NCBI RefSeq assembly: GCF_030864355.1
Contig: NC_083394.1
Span: 124,001 to 188,000, forward strand
DNA: 64,000 nucleotides
Direction: 5' to 3'
From: Cutaneotrichosporon cavernicola
Lineage: Eukaryota; Basidiomycota; Tremellomycetes; Trichosporonales; Trichosporonaceae
A program made the position numbers and the translations under genes. This document shows positions 20,942 to 31,882 of this stretch, in pieces. Numbering within the stretch: the stretch's first letter is position 1; each line of letters starts with the position of its first letter. Under the pieces are notes generated by a model. That model was given only the letters and a program-made list of their open reading frames with translations. It made no database searches and was not told where the DNA came from.

Positions 20942-22779
20942 TTACACATGCAAGACGTCGTCGTCGTCCGAGTCTTCATCGAACAGCAGGCTGCCGAGGC
21001 TGGCAAAGCCTGGGCCGCCGGTGGATGGCCCGGGGACGGCGTTGGATGCGCCAGCCAGCAGGGCCAGCAGAGAGGCTGAAGAGGCTGAGCCCATATGCGC
21101 GGCCATCATGGCCTGCATCTGCGGGTCCATCAACTGCGCATTGGAGGACTGGGCGGCCAGAGCGTGCGCGGCTTGCATAGCCTCGAATTGCTCTTGCGTG
21201 GGGAGCGGATCCGACAAAGATCCCATCCCTTGCAGCACGGTAGCGATGGTGGTGAGTATAGAAGCAGGCGGCGCCGCGCCAGCACCCTGCCCGGCAGCGG
21301 CGTTGTCCCCAGCGGCGTTGGCCCCAGCGGCGTTGTCCCCCGTGACAGGGAGCAGCTCCTGCTGGAACGCCTTTTGCCAGCGATGCCCTTCGCTCTGATA
21401 TTATCAGCGTTTGCTCCCGGTTGTACGACTCGACTCACACAGTTGTTAGGACGAGCGCCGCCCAACGGTGACCCGTCCCCCGTGTCGCCAGTCTGTGCCA
21501 CAGGCGCTCCGCAGCACTCGCAGTCGGCAGCCTCGGCACAGTGAGGCAGATCGAGCTTCCAGCTAGCGCCCTCAGTGCGACTGCGCATGTACGACTTGAG
21601 CACTCCCATGGCGTGGGCGTACTGCTCCACGCAGTCGCATTTGAGCGGGTACCCCGCTCCAACGTTGGCGATCTCGACGACCTTGAAAGACGCCCCGTCC
21701 TTGTCGTCGACGAACATGAGCCGAAGAATGGCCGCGGCTCGGCCCCAATGTTGGTCGTGGTGGATACACGGGCCGTCTTCGCACATACGAAGGGAACATG
21801 GTCCGTCCGGCGCGAAGAGGCGTAGGCGCTCGCACGGGAGCCGGAGGAGGATGTTGTGGACGGATAGCGTAAAGCGCACGTCGTGGACAGAGATGGTCTT
21901 GATACCCCAAGCACGTGCTAAAGAGGCGGGCCATGTAGCCTGATCCGCAAGTGTGAGGCTGTTCGAGTCCGTAGTCGGCTGGATCGCGGGGTCGGTACCG
22001 CCTGGAGTGGCGGGATCAGATGGACGGCAAGGGCGTTCGGCTCCATGGTGATTGTTCCTGTACTTTGCAATGTCCAGGGGTGAGGGCAGTTGGAGACACA
22101 TGTGAATCGGGTCAGCCTCGCGACGCAGGAATGTCAGGAAGCGGTGCATTGCGCCTTGAATCTCGGGGCCGAGTGGCGGCGCGCTGTGTTGGTTGAGGAA
22201 GACGTTGGGGCCAAATGACACGCCTTGGAGGCGCGGGAAGAGGCGACCGCCGAGGGCCTGCTGGCATGCGACTCCCGAAGAGGGCTGCGAGCACGCGACA
22301 CGGAAGGCGTCCATGAGGTCCGACACGGCCTGCTCGCAGGGCAGTTCCTCGACGTGCAGGTGCCTGACCCACTGGAAGAGGCCAAGCTTGCGAATGACCG
22401 ACTGGCGTGTGGGGAAGGTGAGGAGGTGCTCGAACAACTTGGACTTGTTCATATCGTTGCCACCAAATAGCTGAGAAAAGTTGTCTCGGGTGACAGTGAC
22501 TGATGAATAGAGGGGTCGTGCCGCTGCGTCCAGACCTTCGCTGGACACCCTCATCATGGATGCGAGGGTGAGACGGGCCTCGTCGTCGCCATCGTCCATC
22601 ATGTCACCAAGGTAGTGAGCAATCTGGACGAGGGTGTCGTGCGGCACGTGGCGGCCATCGTCACGCCAGCTTCTGGGCGCCGGGCCTGCCGCGGCTGTGG
22701 AAGGTTGAGTGTCCATGGGGGGACAAGTCGAAGAGGATGCTGAAGAGGGACTAGCTTTGATGTTGTTGTTGATGTTCAT
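20942..22779 (-). CDS. F-box-like hypothetical protein with Cys-rich segment and acidic tail
   Basis: Two exons (22779-21439, 21394-20942), 597 aa. After a Ser/Pro leader, residues ~40-80 (VPHDTLVQIAHYLGDMMDDG) resemble an F-box or F-box-like helix pair. A long region with LLTFPTRQSVIRKLGLFQWV is followed by a cluster CDCVEQY, CAEAADCECCGAP and, across the 44-nt intron, NNC|SEGHRW, which may bind zinc. The C-terminal exon has NAAGANAAGDNAA repeats, a Gln/Met/Ala-rich helix and the acidic end DEDSDDDDVLHV. The intron again falls directly after a Cys codon, as in the gene at 16761-17842. Function unknown. Confidence 0.65.
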
Positions 22780-23868
22780 GTTGTGGGAAGAACAAGTAGA
22801 TGTGCTAGGAGATGGCTTTTGTATGCGAGGCTAAGGTAGTGTGAGCAATCCGACTCGAACTCGACTTGGACTGGGAGTATCCCATAGTATGCCATACAAA
22901 TCAACAAGTCGCCACTGGCAGTCGCATCATGGGACCAGAGATCATGAGATTATGGGATTCTGGGATCATGGGAGTGTCAGACTCACTCGCTTTGCTGGGC
23001 GTGTGAACAGGGGAGGAGACATGCTCGAGTTTGGAGCAGCCGGTTGTTCCTCAAACAAAAAGGATAATAGGACTAGTGGGTAATTGATGGATGAGGATTG
23101 AGGATGGGGAGGTAGAGTGAAATGGTGACGATTACACTGGTGGTCATCCCCCCCCCTTGCCCCATTCTTCTTCTCCTTCTACCCACTTACCCACCCACCC
23201 AAAAAGTTTTGCCACCCACCTTGATGCATCCTCCTTTGCCAACATGACATAGACTCAGTACTCGATACTCATGCTCACTACAGGGAATCGTCTCCAACTC
23301 TTTGCACTGCTTTTGGTGCATACGTAGGCTTGTAGCCCATCGAACAGTTGTCCAAGTTGTTATTCGGGCCCTCTTCACGGTGACGTGCCCCAAAACGACT
23401 GAGACGCATCTCACCAGCTCACCAACGGCGGCTAGTTGAGATCGCGATCGCGATCAGATCATCCACACGGCTGCTCGCTGCTACAAGCTGCGCCGGTAAG
23501 ATCCGAACGCGAGATGTCTTTGGGCTCATCTACTGACCTACAAACTACAAATATCGACAGACACCAATAGCCATGTGCTTGTCGTCACCCAAGATAGCCA
23601 AAGAGGTCATGGTGATACCCGGTGACAACTACCCAACCCCAACCCCAACCCCTGTTGTCAGATGTGTCAGTACAGCACTCGAGTGCGGCAGCCTCTGCTC
23701 AATCACAAGCATATACCTTTGCAGTTCCCCACATTCACAGGCAACCAGGTCATATGTTGACGGCAAGCACGGGCACGCCGCCAACGTAATACAGCCTCGC
23801 CTCGACCCTCAACCCTTGCGTCAAGTCATACATCTGCCACCAGGCCCACCCCACCTCACACCAACTCA
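22780..23868. other. Intergenic, 1.1 kb
   Basis: Contains GATC/ATGGGA-type near-palindromic repeats around 22925-22975, a C9 run near 23150 and pyrimidine-rich patches. No coding frame or RNA gene could be supported. Confidence 0.5.
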
Positions 23869-24609
23869 CTACGGCCACACCAGCGTAGCGAGCAACGTCG
23901 TAGAGAGGTAATAAAGCGGCAGCCCGATTGCTGGATTCCCAAAGCTCTGCGCAACAAACTGCTGCCGGGCGACACACAAGTCTGAGAGTTCGAACAAGAC
24001 GGCACCAGCGATCTGGATCCACCGCTTGTTTCCGTTGCTCTTGCCCCATCCACCTGCGCCGCCGATAGCGAGGGCGCCCATAGAGGCCAACACGACCGTG
24101 TACAGGGCGACGGGGATCCGGTCGGCAGTTGGGAGGGCGGGGGAGAGCCAGCGCCAGACTATGCTCGCGAAGATTGTTTGGGCGGCTCCAGAGAGGAGCG
24201 TGGCTTTGGGAGACAGGTCGCGTTGGATGAAGGATGCACCGAAACCTATGTGGCCGAGGAGGAAGGCGAAGAGACCTGCTTGGAAGAACAGTTCCGAGTG
24301 GCGGGATGGGATGAGGAGGACGTCTCCGAGGGCGCAGAAGATGAGGGAGCCGAAGATTGAGCGGTTGAATACACTGCGTGGGGAGGGAGGTGGAGCTGAG
24401 AACGAGTCGGGTTTAGAGGAGGGATCGGGGGAGGGGGAGGGAGTGTGAGGCTTGGATGGGGCCAGCGCTGGACTGGCAGTCAGGAGAAAGCCCGCGCTGG
24501 CGAGGGGCTTGAATATCCATACGCCGAGGTAACTGCCCACCCACTCGGAGTAGAGGAGGCCGGCGAGGCCGATGGCTGTGACGACGGGGCCGGCGGTGTA
24601 TGGGATCAT
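23869..24609 (-). CDS. YhhN/TMEM86-family membrane protein (lysoplasmalogenase-like)
   Basis: Single exon, 246 aa. It has about eight hydrophobic segments with the family's signature polar residues: WIFKPLASAGFLL in the second segment, IFCALGDVLLIP, LLGHIGFGASF, and FELSDLCVARQQFV near the C-terminus. These are the positions of the conserved Lys and Asp residues proposed to be catalytic in TMEM86 lysoplasmalogenases, ER or plasma-membrane enzymes that split lyso-vinyl-ether lipids. Fungi have YhhN proteins of unproved activity. A Ser/Pro-rich loop (about residues 50-78) is an insertion after segment 2. No introns. Confidence 0.85.
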   Translation of the reverse strand: MIPYTAGPVVTAIGLAGLLYSEWVGSYLGVWIFKPLASAGFLLTASPALAPSKPHTPSPSPDPSSKPDSFSAPPPSPRSVFNRSIFGSLIFCALGDVLLIPSRHSELFFQAGLFAFLLGHIGFGASFIQRDLSPKATLLSGAAQTIFASIVWRWLSPALPTADRIPVALYTVVLASMGALAIGGAGGWGKSNGNKRWIQIAGAVLFELSDLCVARQQFVAQSFGNPAIGLPLYYLSTTLLATLVWP

Positions 24610-24775
24610 AAGGAGGGTGATGTGGAGAAGGTAAATTGAGGCGGCGTCTGATAGCCGGGCCTGTCTGTGCTTGCTTTAGGGTGGGGGTTTTGGGTGGACT
24701 TCCCTGGAACCAAACATGCATTCCCAGTTGATTAATCTCAAACATGTGCTTTGCTTTCACTCTCGCTTGTGCTCG

Positions 24776-27439
24776 CTATACTCCCAAAGGGCCGACTACG
24801 CTCTGCACCTTTGTGAGCACCTCGATCCATTCTTCCTGGCGGTCCGAGAGCCATGTGATGGCCCCGCCCGCGCCAATGCTGAGGTCTGGCGTCAGCCCCA
24901 CCACAACTTTGCACTCACCATTGCCCTCCAGCACCATCGTCCGAATAACAACACTCAAATCCGCACTCCCACACAGCGAGAAATACCCCAGTGCACCCGA
25001 GTAAATCCCGCGGGGATACCGCTCCTCAAAGTCATCCAGGAGCTGCACAGTCCGCAACTTGGGCGCGCCCGTCATGCTCCCCGGCGGGAAACAACGCTTG
25101 GTCGCCTCGACCGGCCCGACGTGTTCTGCCAACCGCCCGCGAACCGTAGTCACGAGGTTGTGTACGCCGTAGCTCTCCAGCGCGATGAGTTGTGGGACAA
25201 CCACCGTCGAGGGGACGCAGCATGAGAGCAGGTCCGAGCGGATCAAGTCGACAATCTGGGTCAGTTGAATCGACCAGATAGTCTCACCATCAAGTTCTCG
25301 GCGCGCTCCTTCTTGTCTTGGCTCAGGGCGCGGCCGCGCTCAAAGTCCACCCGCTTGCCCTCCTCGATACACGCTGCGTTTCCCTTCTCGACTGCACCAC
25401 AACCCCGGCCCTCGACACACACGCACTGGCCAGGCTGCACGCGCCGCGCCGTGCCTTTGATTGGGCGCATCTCAATCTCGCCGCCCGTGATCTGCAAGAA
25501 CCGCTCTGGTGACGAGGAGATGACATGCAGCCCCATTCCCTTTGGCGTTGGGATGGACGGGAAGCTCATAAATGTCGAGTAGTAGGCTGGGTTGAACAAC
25601 CGCAGGCGGAGGTATGTCGCGTACGCGTCGGCTGGGTCGAGTGAGGCGAGGAACGACATGGTCTGGTTCAGCTCGTAACTCTCGCCTTGCCGAATCGCCT
25701 CGCGACACGCATCGATGCGCGCCATGTGTGCCTCGCCGCTAATCCGCGGGCGGAACGTGGGGAAGCCCGCGGTTGGCGTGACACCCTCAATGGGCGACGA
25801 AGCCAACACCTCTTCGACACCCCTGGTGTAGGCGTCCAAGCCCGCCGCAGATGTGCCCAACGATACGCCACACCGTGCCAGCCAGTCGAGCAACTCGCTG
25901 CCTCCGGTAGCACCGCCGTCAGATACCACGCCACGAACAGTCCACGACCCGTCCTCTGCGCGCTCGACCAGCGTGTCAACCCATGCCCACACAGCGTCGA
26001 CGCGCTCGCCATCGCACGCAGGGCCACGGTATCCTGCCAAGCTCTCCTCCTTCATCTCGTACGTGAACCAGCCGACCCAGCCACCGCGGAACCCGCCCGC
26101 TGCGCCCGCTGTCCGCCCCTGCAAAGACACCTGCGCGTCGTTGAGCCATGAGAAAAACGTGTCGTCGCGCGGGAGGCGCACTGCTTCCACACCACTGGGT
26201 GTGCGAAGCGAGACGGTGCGCGTGCCGAGGCAGTATGTGATCACAAAGCGGGGTGCGCCGAGCGACGTTGTCGTCGGGCGCGAAGGCTGATGTCAGCTTC
26301 CACTATTATCTCTGAGCTTACGCTCTTCCCGTCCAACCAGATCTCGCCAACGCGGGATGTATCAGAGCGCACGATGCGCTCGTAGACCTCGGCAGTTTGT
26401 CGATCAGTTCCGCCATCCAGCTTCCGTTCACAGAGCGTGTATTGCGCCAATCCCGGGCCGGTGGGCGACGGGGCGCGTGTAGGCGCGGCACTCGCACTCG
26501 CAGCAACGCGGTAGGTGCAGGCCTTGACGAGCTGGTGTTCGAGGCGGGGGAAAACTGGGGGAGCACCATAATGCGCGTGAACCTTGCCCACAAAAGCGCG
26601 GAGGAGGTCGGCACCACGCGTCGACGAGATGGACTGAGGTCAGCTGGCAAAGCCCCTCGGAGCTTACCTCAGGATGGTACTGCACGCCCCAGATGGGGTG
26701 CTCCTTGTGCATAAGGCCCTGGATGGTCGGTGCGCTCCCGTTGCGCGGATCAGACCAGGCTGTTACCACGAGCTCGGGCGGGACGTCGCCAACAGCGAGC
26801 GAGTTGTACACGACCGCGTCAAAGCCGCTCCGCGCTTCTTCTGGGAACTCGGGGGCGCTGAAGAGGCCCAGCGCTGGTGATACTGGAACGATGCGCACCT
26901 CGTGTCCATGAGTAATCCTGGGCGTGTTGACAATCTTGGTGAGCTAATGGTAGTGAAAAAGAGACTCACTGAACCGCCAAAGGCCACAGCCATGGCCTGG
27001 AGACCGAGACACACACCTAGGATCGGAACAGGGTGTGCCCGCAGTAGCTCGAGTGCGAACCCGATGTCCTGCTGTTAGCTCGAAGAAAAGGACGCAGCTC
27101 ACGGTCGGGTTGTCCGGCCGCCCGGGGCCTGGGGAGAGGATAACGCAGTCGGTGTTTGGGAGGACGTCGCGCTTGAACGTCGCCCTGGCGTGAGCTCTAA
27201 ACCAACGAAACGAAACAGCTTACCAGTCATACTTGTCGCTCTTGATCACGACAACCTTGCGGAGCACGTCCGCGTCAGAGTAGAGCTGCGCAAAGAGAAT
27301 TAAGAGGTTGTTGGTGTCTGTTGTCAGTCATTCCTGGTTGGCCGGGGTCGGCCGGGGTTGGCTGGGGTTGGGCTGGTGGCTTACAAGAGTCATAGTAGTC
27401 GATGATAACAGTGCGGGGAAGCGGGATCAAGGGCGCCAT
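24776..27439 (-). CDS. ABZ1: Fused aminodeoxychorismate (PABA) synthase, with an apparent +1 frameshift in exon 2
   Basis: Nine exons (27439-27385, 27318-27224, 27184-27103, 27068-26970, 26934-26668, 26633-26322, 26286-25288, 25255-24919, 24885-24776); ~784 aa once the extra base is ignored. The N-terminal half is a glutamine amidotransferase (VIIDYYDSYT, VILSPGPGRPDNPT, nucleophile Cys in GVCLGLQAMA, His-Glu in VQYHPE). The C-terminal half is PabB-type: ESYELNQTMSF, MRPIKGTARR with the Lys that marks aminodeoxychorismate rather than anthranilate synthase, SMTGAPKLRT, SIGAGGAITW. It makes aminodeoxychorismate from chorismate and Gln for folate. In exon 2, TTAAATTC at about 27299-27303 carries one base too many: NNLL and LFAQLYSDA lie in different frames and no splice choice repairs it. 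Every other join is in frame. Confidence 0.9.
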
Positions 27440-27660
27440 GATGAGGCAGCCTTTATATACAGCGTCTGGATGGGCTTTATATGCCCTCCAGAGATGTGGT
27501 GAGGAAGAGGACGATGAAGGGAGAGATACCGCCGATGTGTAGGGGAAGGTCTGGAATGCTGGTTGGACAAAAGTTGGACGAGAGAGCCCTCATCAAACAA
27601 TGGGGTCCCCACGTTTAAGCATTCGTCACCTACTCGCTGTTCATCATCTCCTCATCTCTC
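27440..27660. promoter_or_regulatory. Shared divergent promoter of PABA synthase and 5-FTHF cyclo-ligase
   Basis: Only 221 bp separate the two start codons, which point away from each other. TATATA-like sequences (TTTATATAC about 27452, TTTATATGC about 27477) are present and would sit upstream of the PABA synthase gene. Both products serve folate metabolism, so coordinated control is plausible (inference). Confidence 0.6.
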
Positions 27661-28536
27661 ATGCAACAAGAACAAGAACAAGACATGGCATCAGTCTTCG
27701 CCCGCAAGGCAGCACTCCGCAAGGAAATGCTCCGCACACTCCGCCAGATCCCCGAGGAAGCCCTCGCGACCCAATGTAAGCTATCTATCATGCCTATACA
27801 AACGATGCAGCTGACACCAGCTGCGGCAGTCGCTCGCGTCCTCGCCGGCCAGGAATGGTACACGTCCGCCAAGACGGTCGGATGCTACCTCTCAATGGCT
27901 CGCGGCGAGCTCCGCACTCACGACATTGTCGCAGACCTGCTCGACAAGGGTAGCTTATGCTAATCCCAACACAGCTGACAGCAGGCAAGGTGGTGTACAC
28001 GCCGTACCTTCCCCCATCGGCGGCGACGGGGGAAGACAACCTCATGCACATGTACCGCCTCTATTCGTCAGAGGACCATGCCGGCTGCCCAACGGACAAG
28101 TGGGGTATCCTGGACCCGGGTACTAAGCGGTACGACGTCGAGGGCGATCGGGAAGACGGTGAGCTATGGGTGTACAATCGAGCTGACAACAGCCATGGAC
28201 CCCGCTGCACCGGGCCTCGATGTCATCCTCGTCCCCGGTGTTGCTTTCGACGCGAACTGCAATCGCGTGAGTTGTCGAGATTCCCATTCCCATCAAGCTG
28301 ACAGCAGCTCGGACGTGGCAAGGCGTTCTACGACCGCTTCCTCGCAACATACACTGCGCAAAGGAAACGACCACTGCTCAGTGAGCTGGGCCGCCTAAAC
28401 AGAGCTTACCCTAGTGGCGCTCGCGCTCGAGCCGCAGCTCGTCGACGACGTGCCCGTGACCCCGAACGACTTTACCCTCGACGGCGTGGTGAGCCCGGGC
28501 GGCGTCGTGTGGCGCGACGGCAAGTCGAAAGCATGA
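27661..28536 (+). CDS. 5-formyltetrahydrofolate cyclo-ligase (5,10-methenyl-THF synthetase)
   Basis: Six exons (27661-27775, 27821-27949, 27985-28158, 28193-28266, 28308-28380, 28415-28536), 228 aa, the normal length. Residues near the start, ARKAALRKEMLRTLRQIP, match the family's N-terminal basic helix; KTVGCYLSMARGELRT and GKVVYTPYLPP follow; DVILVPGVAFDANCNR joined to LGRGKAFYDRFLA is the ATP/folate signature. It converts 5-formyl-THF to 5,10-methenyl-THF using ATP. All five introns are 34-45 nt with CTGACA(N)CAG-type ends. ATGs at 27661 and 27685 are both possible; the upstream adds MQQEQEQD. Divergent from PABA synthase. Confidence 0.92.
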
Positions 28537-28726
28537 TCTACCATAGCGCATGCATTCAATCTGTATGCATAGCTGCCCCAGTCTTGTGCCCATTACAGAG
28601 GCTCTGCTCGATATCTTTGCCTGAGCTCATGGCTTGTGGAATTTGCTCCCGCGCTCGACGTCATTCAAGCAACAAGAAGTTGGCCACCAACTCACTCCGA
28701 GCTGTACAAACACTCACCATTCCACC

Positions 28727-29916
28727 ATGTCTCTAACCATGCCCCCACAGGGGCAGTACACTGTCCTCCGCATCAAGCGAAAGGCCACCGAAGCCCCCCT
28801 CTCCTCGCTTGGTGAGCTAGAGCATCCTGCACCAGCTCATGGCAGTCATCAGCGATGAGCGCGCGACCAAGCGCCGCACTCTCCGCGGGAGAGGAGTGTT
28901 TCGCCTTGCCGAAACTGTGCCACACACCTGGCGAGGCGAGGGGCAAGAGTGCGAGCAGCTCAAGGTGGGTGGGCTACTGAGTCTGAGTGCAGTGCTGTGC
29001 TGGTGTGGTGTTGCGCGAGATCCGGAGCGCGACAGTGCGGCGCAACTCGTGTGAGGAGGCCGTAAAGCAGCATGCTAGTCGTAGTACTTCGACAGTGCAG
29101 TGAGGTGCGGTAGATGGACACACGGTGACGTCTATCACGCAACGAGGGCATCACACAATGAGCGCTAAGGTCAACGACATAGCTGTAACGCTCCTTTGAC
29201 AGCTAATACATCTCCTCTTACTTGCGCATACCAACATGCTAACCCTAGTTCCGCATCCAAGGCCTCATGAAGACTGAGCCCTCCGAAGCACCGACAGCAT
29301 CGCCTTCCACAGCGTCCGTGCCCCTCCCCACACCCCCACCCGCCCCACGTACGCAGTACCGCGTCGTCCCACGCGCACCCAAGCGCGACCCCAACCTCCC
29401 TCCTCGCGTGATTACGAACGCGGAGATTGAAGCGGCAAGGAACGCGCTCCTCTTCGTTGACGCGACGGCAGTACAGGAGGCTGCGGAGGATGCTGAGATG
29501 GCTGCGTTTCTGCCCATGCTCAAGGAATACCTGAAACGTGCGTCTCGCCACGTCTTGCTGTGGTAATGGAAGAGCTGATCCCAGTGGAGCACGGCGTCAC
29601 CACCCCGCCCTCACAGGACGACGACTACGTGTACGACCTGTACTACCGCACCGAGGGCCAGTGTACGGCCGCCGCAGACGTTGGCGCGCTGCTCGGGTAC
29701 GAGGACCTCAGCCCACCTAGCACGCCACCTGACAGCGAGCCGGAGGACGAGGCGGACGAGGACAGCAATGGCGAGGACTACTACCGCAACGACTATCCCG
29801 AGGACGAAGACGGCGACGAGGACATGGAGGGCTTCCATGACGCGTACTCTGACGGCGCGTGGAGCCATGACTCTGAGGCGGACAGGGAGGAACCGGACGT
29901 GTGGGACTACCGCTAG
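28727..29916 (+). CDS. IWR1: Iwr1-type RNA polymerase II nuclear import factor
   Basis: Four exons (28727-28811, 28846-28964, 29249-29537, 29573-29916), 278 aa. The N-terminus YTVLRIKRKATEAPLSSLVI is the Iwr1/SLC7A6OS hallmark with basic nuclear-import residues; RRTLRGRGVFRLAETV follows; the C-terminal domain has DDDYVYDLYYRTEGQ then NDYPEDEDGDED, the conserved Iwr1 box in an acidic tail. In yeast Iwr1 binds Pol II in the cytoplasm and carries it to the nucleus. Intron 2 is 284 nt (28965-29248), much longer than its neighbours; intron 3 ends in AAG rather than CAG and has a GTAAT branch-like site, so that join is the least certain. Confidence 0.87.
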
Positions 29917-30117
29917 CATACACTCAGAGACGATGGTGCGAGTCCCAGAGCAGTGTAGTTTTCCCATGTAGCGTGCGACATGCAACGATAGACTCTGACG
30001 AACAATGTCTGCGTGGATCGCAGGCCGCAAGCGACATTCTTGTCCACCGCCGGCTAGACGCATCGACATGACATGCTAAGCCTACAGATGCCAAGCCTAC
30101 GATGCTGGCATCTACCT

Positions 30118-31624
30118 CTATCCGCGCCGGTACGCGAGACACGAGCGCACCTCTGCGTTCCTGCGCGCGACGAGCGCCGCCGCGTCGGCACCCCAAACGT
30201 CCGCGGGGTTCTTGCCCTCAATCTGGACCTCCTTCTCATGCTTCTTGGCGTCCTTGTCGGTAAGGATAGCCATGTTATCCGCTGTGAGGGGCTTGCCAAC
30301 ATCCCAATGAACGGCCTGTGGCCGCTGCGTAATAATCTGGTGTGGGATAGTGGTCCGACCGCGATTAACGTCCTCGAACACGAGCGCCATATCGTCGGCA
30401 TTCACCTCCAGCGTCCTCTGGAGACCCTGTACATTCTCCCCCTTGGCATGCTGGACGCGCGCCTGCCGTTCCGACATGTTACGCTCGAGTGTCGTGTACA
30501 GTTTGCGCCGGTTCTTGATCTCGGCCGCCTCGAGCGGCTTGCCTGCCAGATCCATGATAATGTACGTGGCGGCATGGAGACCGAAGAGGGCGGGCAGAGG
30601 TCCGAGAACGGGAAGAATGCGGACGCGGAAATCATCAAATGCTCCCAGTTCCTTGACGGCGCCTTTCTGGAACTCTTCCTCCGGAAGAGGGAGGAGCTTG
30701 ACTTGTCCCGGAACTTCGGTCGAGTATACCGTCGGAATACCGCCGTGCACACCGTTCAACCTCAGTCGCCGACGAACACTGCGCGCCAGCGGGTCCTCGT
30801 ACGTGTTTGAGATATCGCTGTTGGTCAGCTATGGCTTTTCATCAACGTACGCAATCTGAACCCTTGTCGGGTCACACTTGGCTCCAGCACCCATACTGGC
30901 AAACACCTTGATTCCATTCTTGCGGCAATGCGCAAGCAAGTCGACCTTGGTATCGATATTGTCGATGGCATCAAACACGTAATCAGCGCCCTCGAGCCAA
31001 CTCTCCGACTCGTCCTTTCGCCACAGCCCAATCTTGATGTCGACCTGTGCCCACGGCGCAATCTTCTTAAAGAATTTCTGCATCGCCACGACCTTTGGCG
31101 TGCCGACATCTTCCAACGTCGCACATGCGTGTCGGTTAAGCGAGCTCAATGTGGCCAGGTCATAGTCGATGAGCAAGATCTTGCCAACGCCAGAACGGAG
31201 GAGCATGGTGGCTGCCCACGATCCCACACCACCACACCCGACCACCACGACGTACGAGTTGCGAATGGCGCGCATGGAATCGTCGCCTAGGAACGAGTAG
31301 TTGCGCGTGAGCTGGCGTCAGCGACCTAGCACAACATCTCACTTCACTGTCCACACTCACTTGTTCGCGGATTAACGACTCATCGTACTCGCCCTCCCAC
31401 TTCCACTCGGGTTTGTCAAATGGCGTCTCGGGTGCGCTTGGATTCTCAGACTCCTTGGCTTCCCACTCAGCGACATCCCGCCCAACCTGCTCCTTGAGCC
31501 GCTCGGTGCGGTAGTCCCGCCGCAGGGACTGGTACGTGAGGATAACGCTGGTTGTTGCGAGAGACGCAACGACAGCCGTGAGCGCCAAGCTCTGCCTCAA
31601 GCTGAAGGTAGGGCGGTCCGACAT
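30118..31624 (-). CDS. tRNA threonylcarbamoyladenosine dehydratase (TcdA/Tcd1/Tcd2-type, E1-like)
   Basis: Three exons (31624-31361, 31311-30851, 30817-30118), 474 aa. A membrane-anchor-like segment (residues ~10-30, LALTAVVASLATTSVILTY) fits the mitochondrial outer membrane location of yeast Tcd1/2. The E1-like domain starts LTRNYSFLGDDSM; the ATP-binding loop is VVVVGCGGVGSWAATML; LIDYDLATLSSLNRHACA and DAIDNIDTKVDLLAHC follow, then ISNTYEDPLARSVRRRLR. The enzyme cyclises t6A37 of tRNA to ct6A with ATP. Introns are 49 and 33 nt. The C-terminal ~100 residues have QAVHWDVGKPLTADNMA and a charged tail. Tcd1 versus Tcd2 cannot be separated from one copy. Confidence 0.9.
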
Positions 31625-31882
31625 GGATGTATGTATGGTATATTGTGTGGTTGAGAGAGCGGGGGCAACTTTTTTGTTTGGCCTCCACCAGGAATGACGA
31701 TGACCAGACGAGTCGGCCGGCACACCGTGTTGCGTCAGTTTAGCAATCCGACGCGCGTTCCAATATGGACGCGTGCTGCATCGGCATAGCATGCTGGAGC
31801 CTTGACGTGCTGTCGTATCGTGTGCGGTCCATCCCTCCCGCTCCTGTCCTTGGCTCCTCACAGATACATGCTACAGTCTAGT

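Noticed and set aside
24886..24918. Reading through the last intron of PABA synthase as coding
   Set aside because: It is open and a multiple of three, but it has a GTGAGT donor and CTGACGCCAG end, and removing it gives the expected GND-LSIGAGGAITW.
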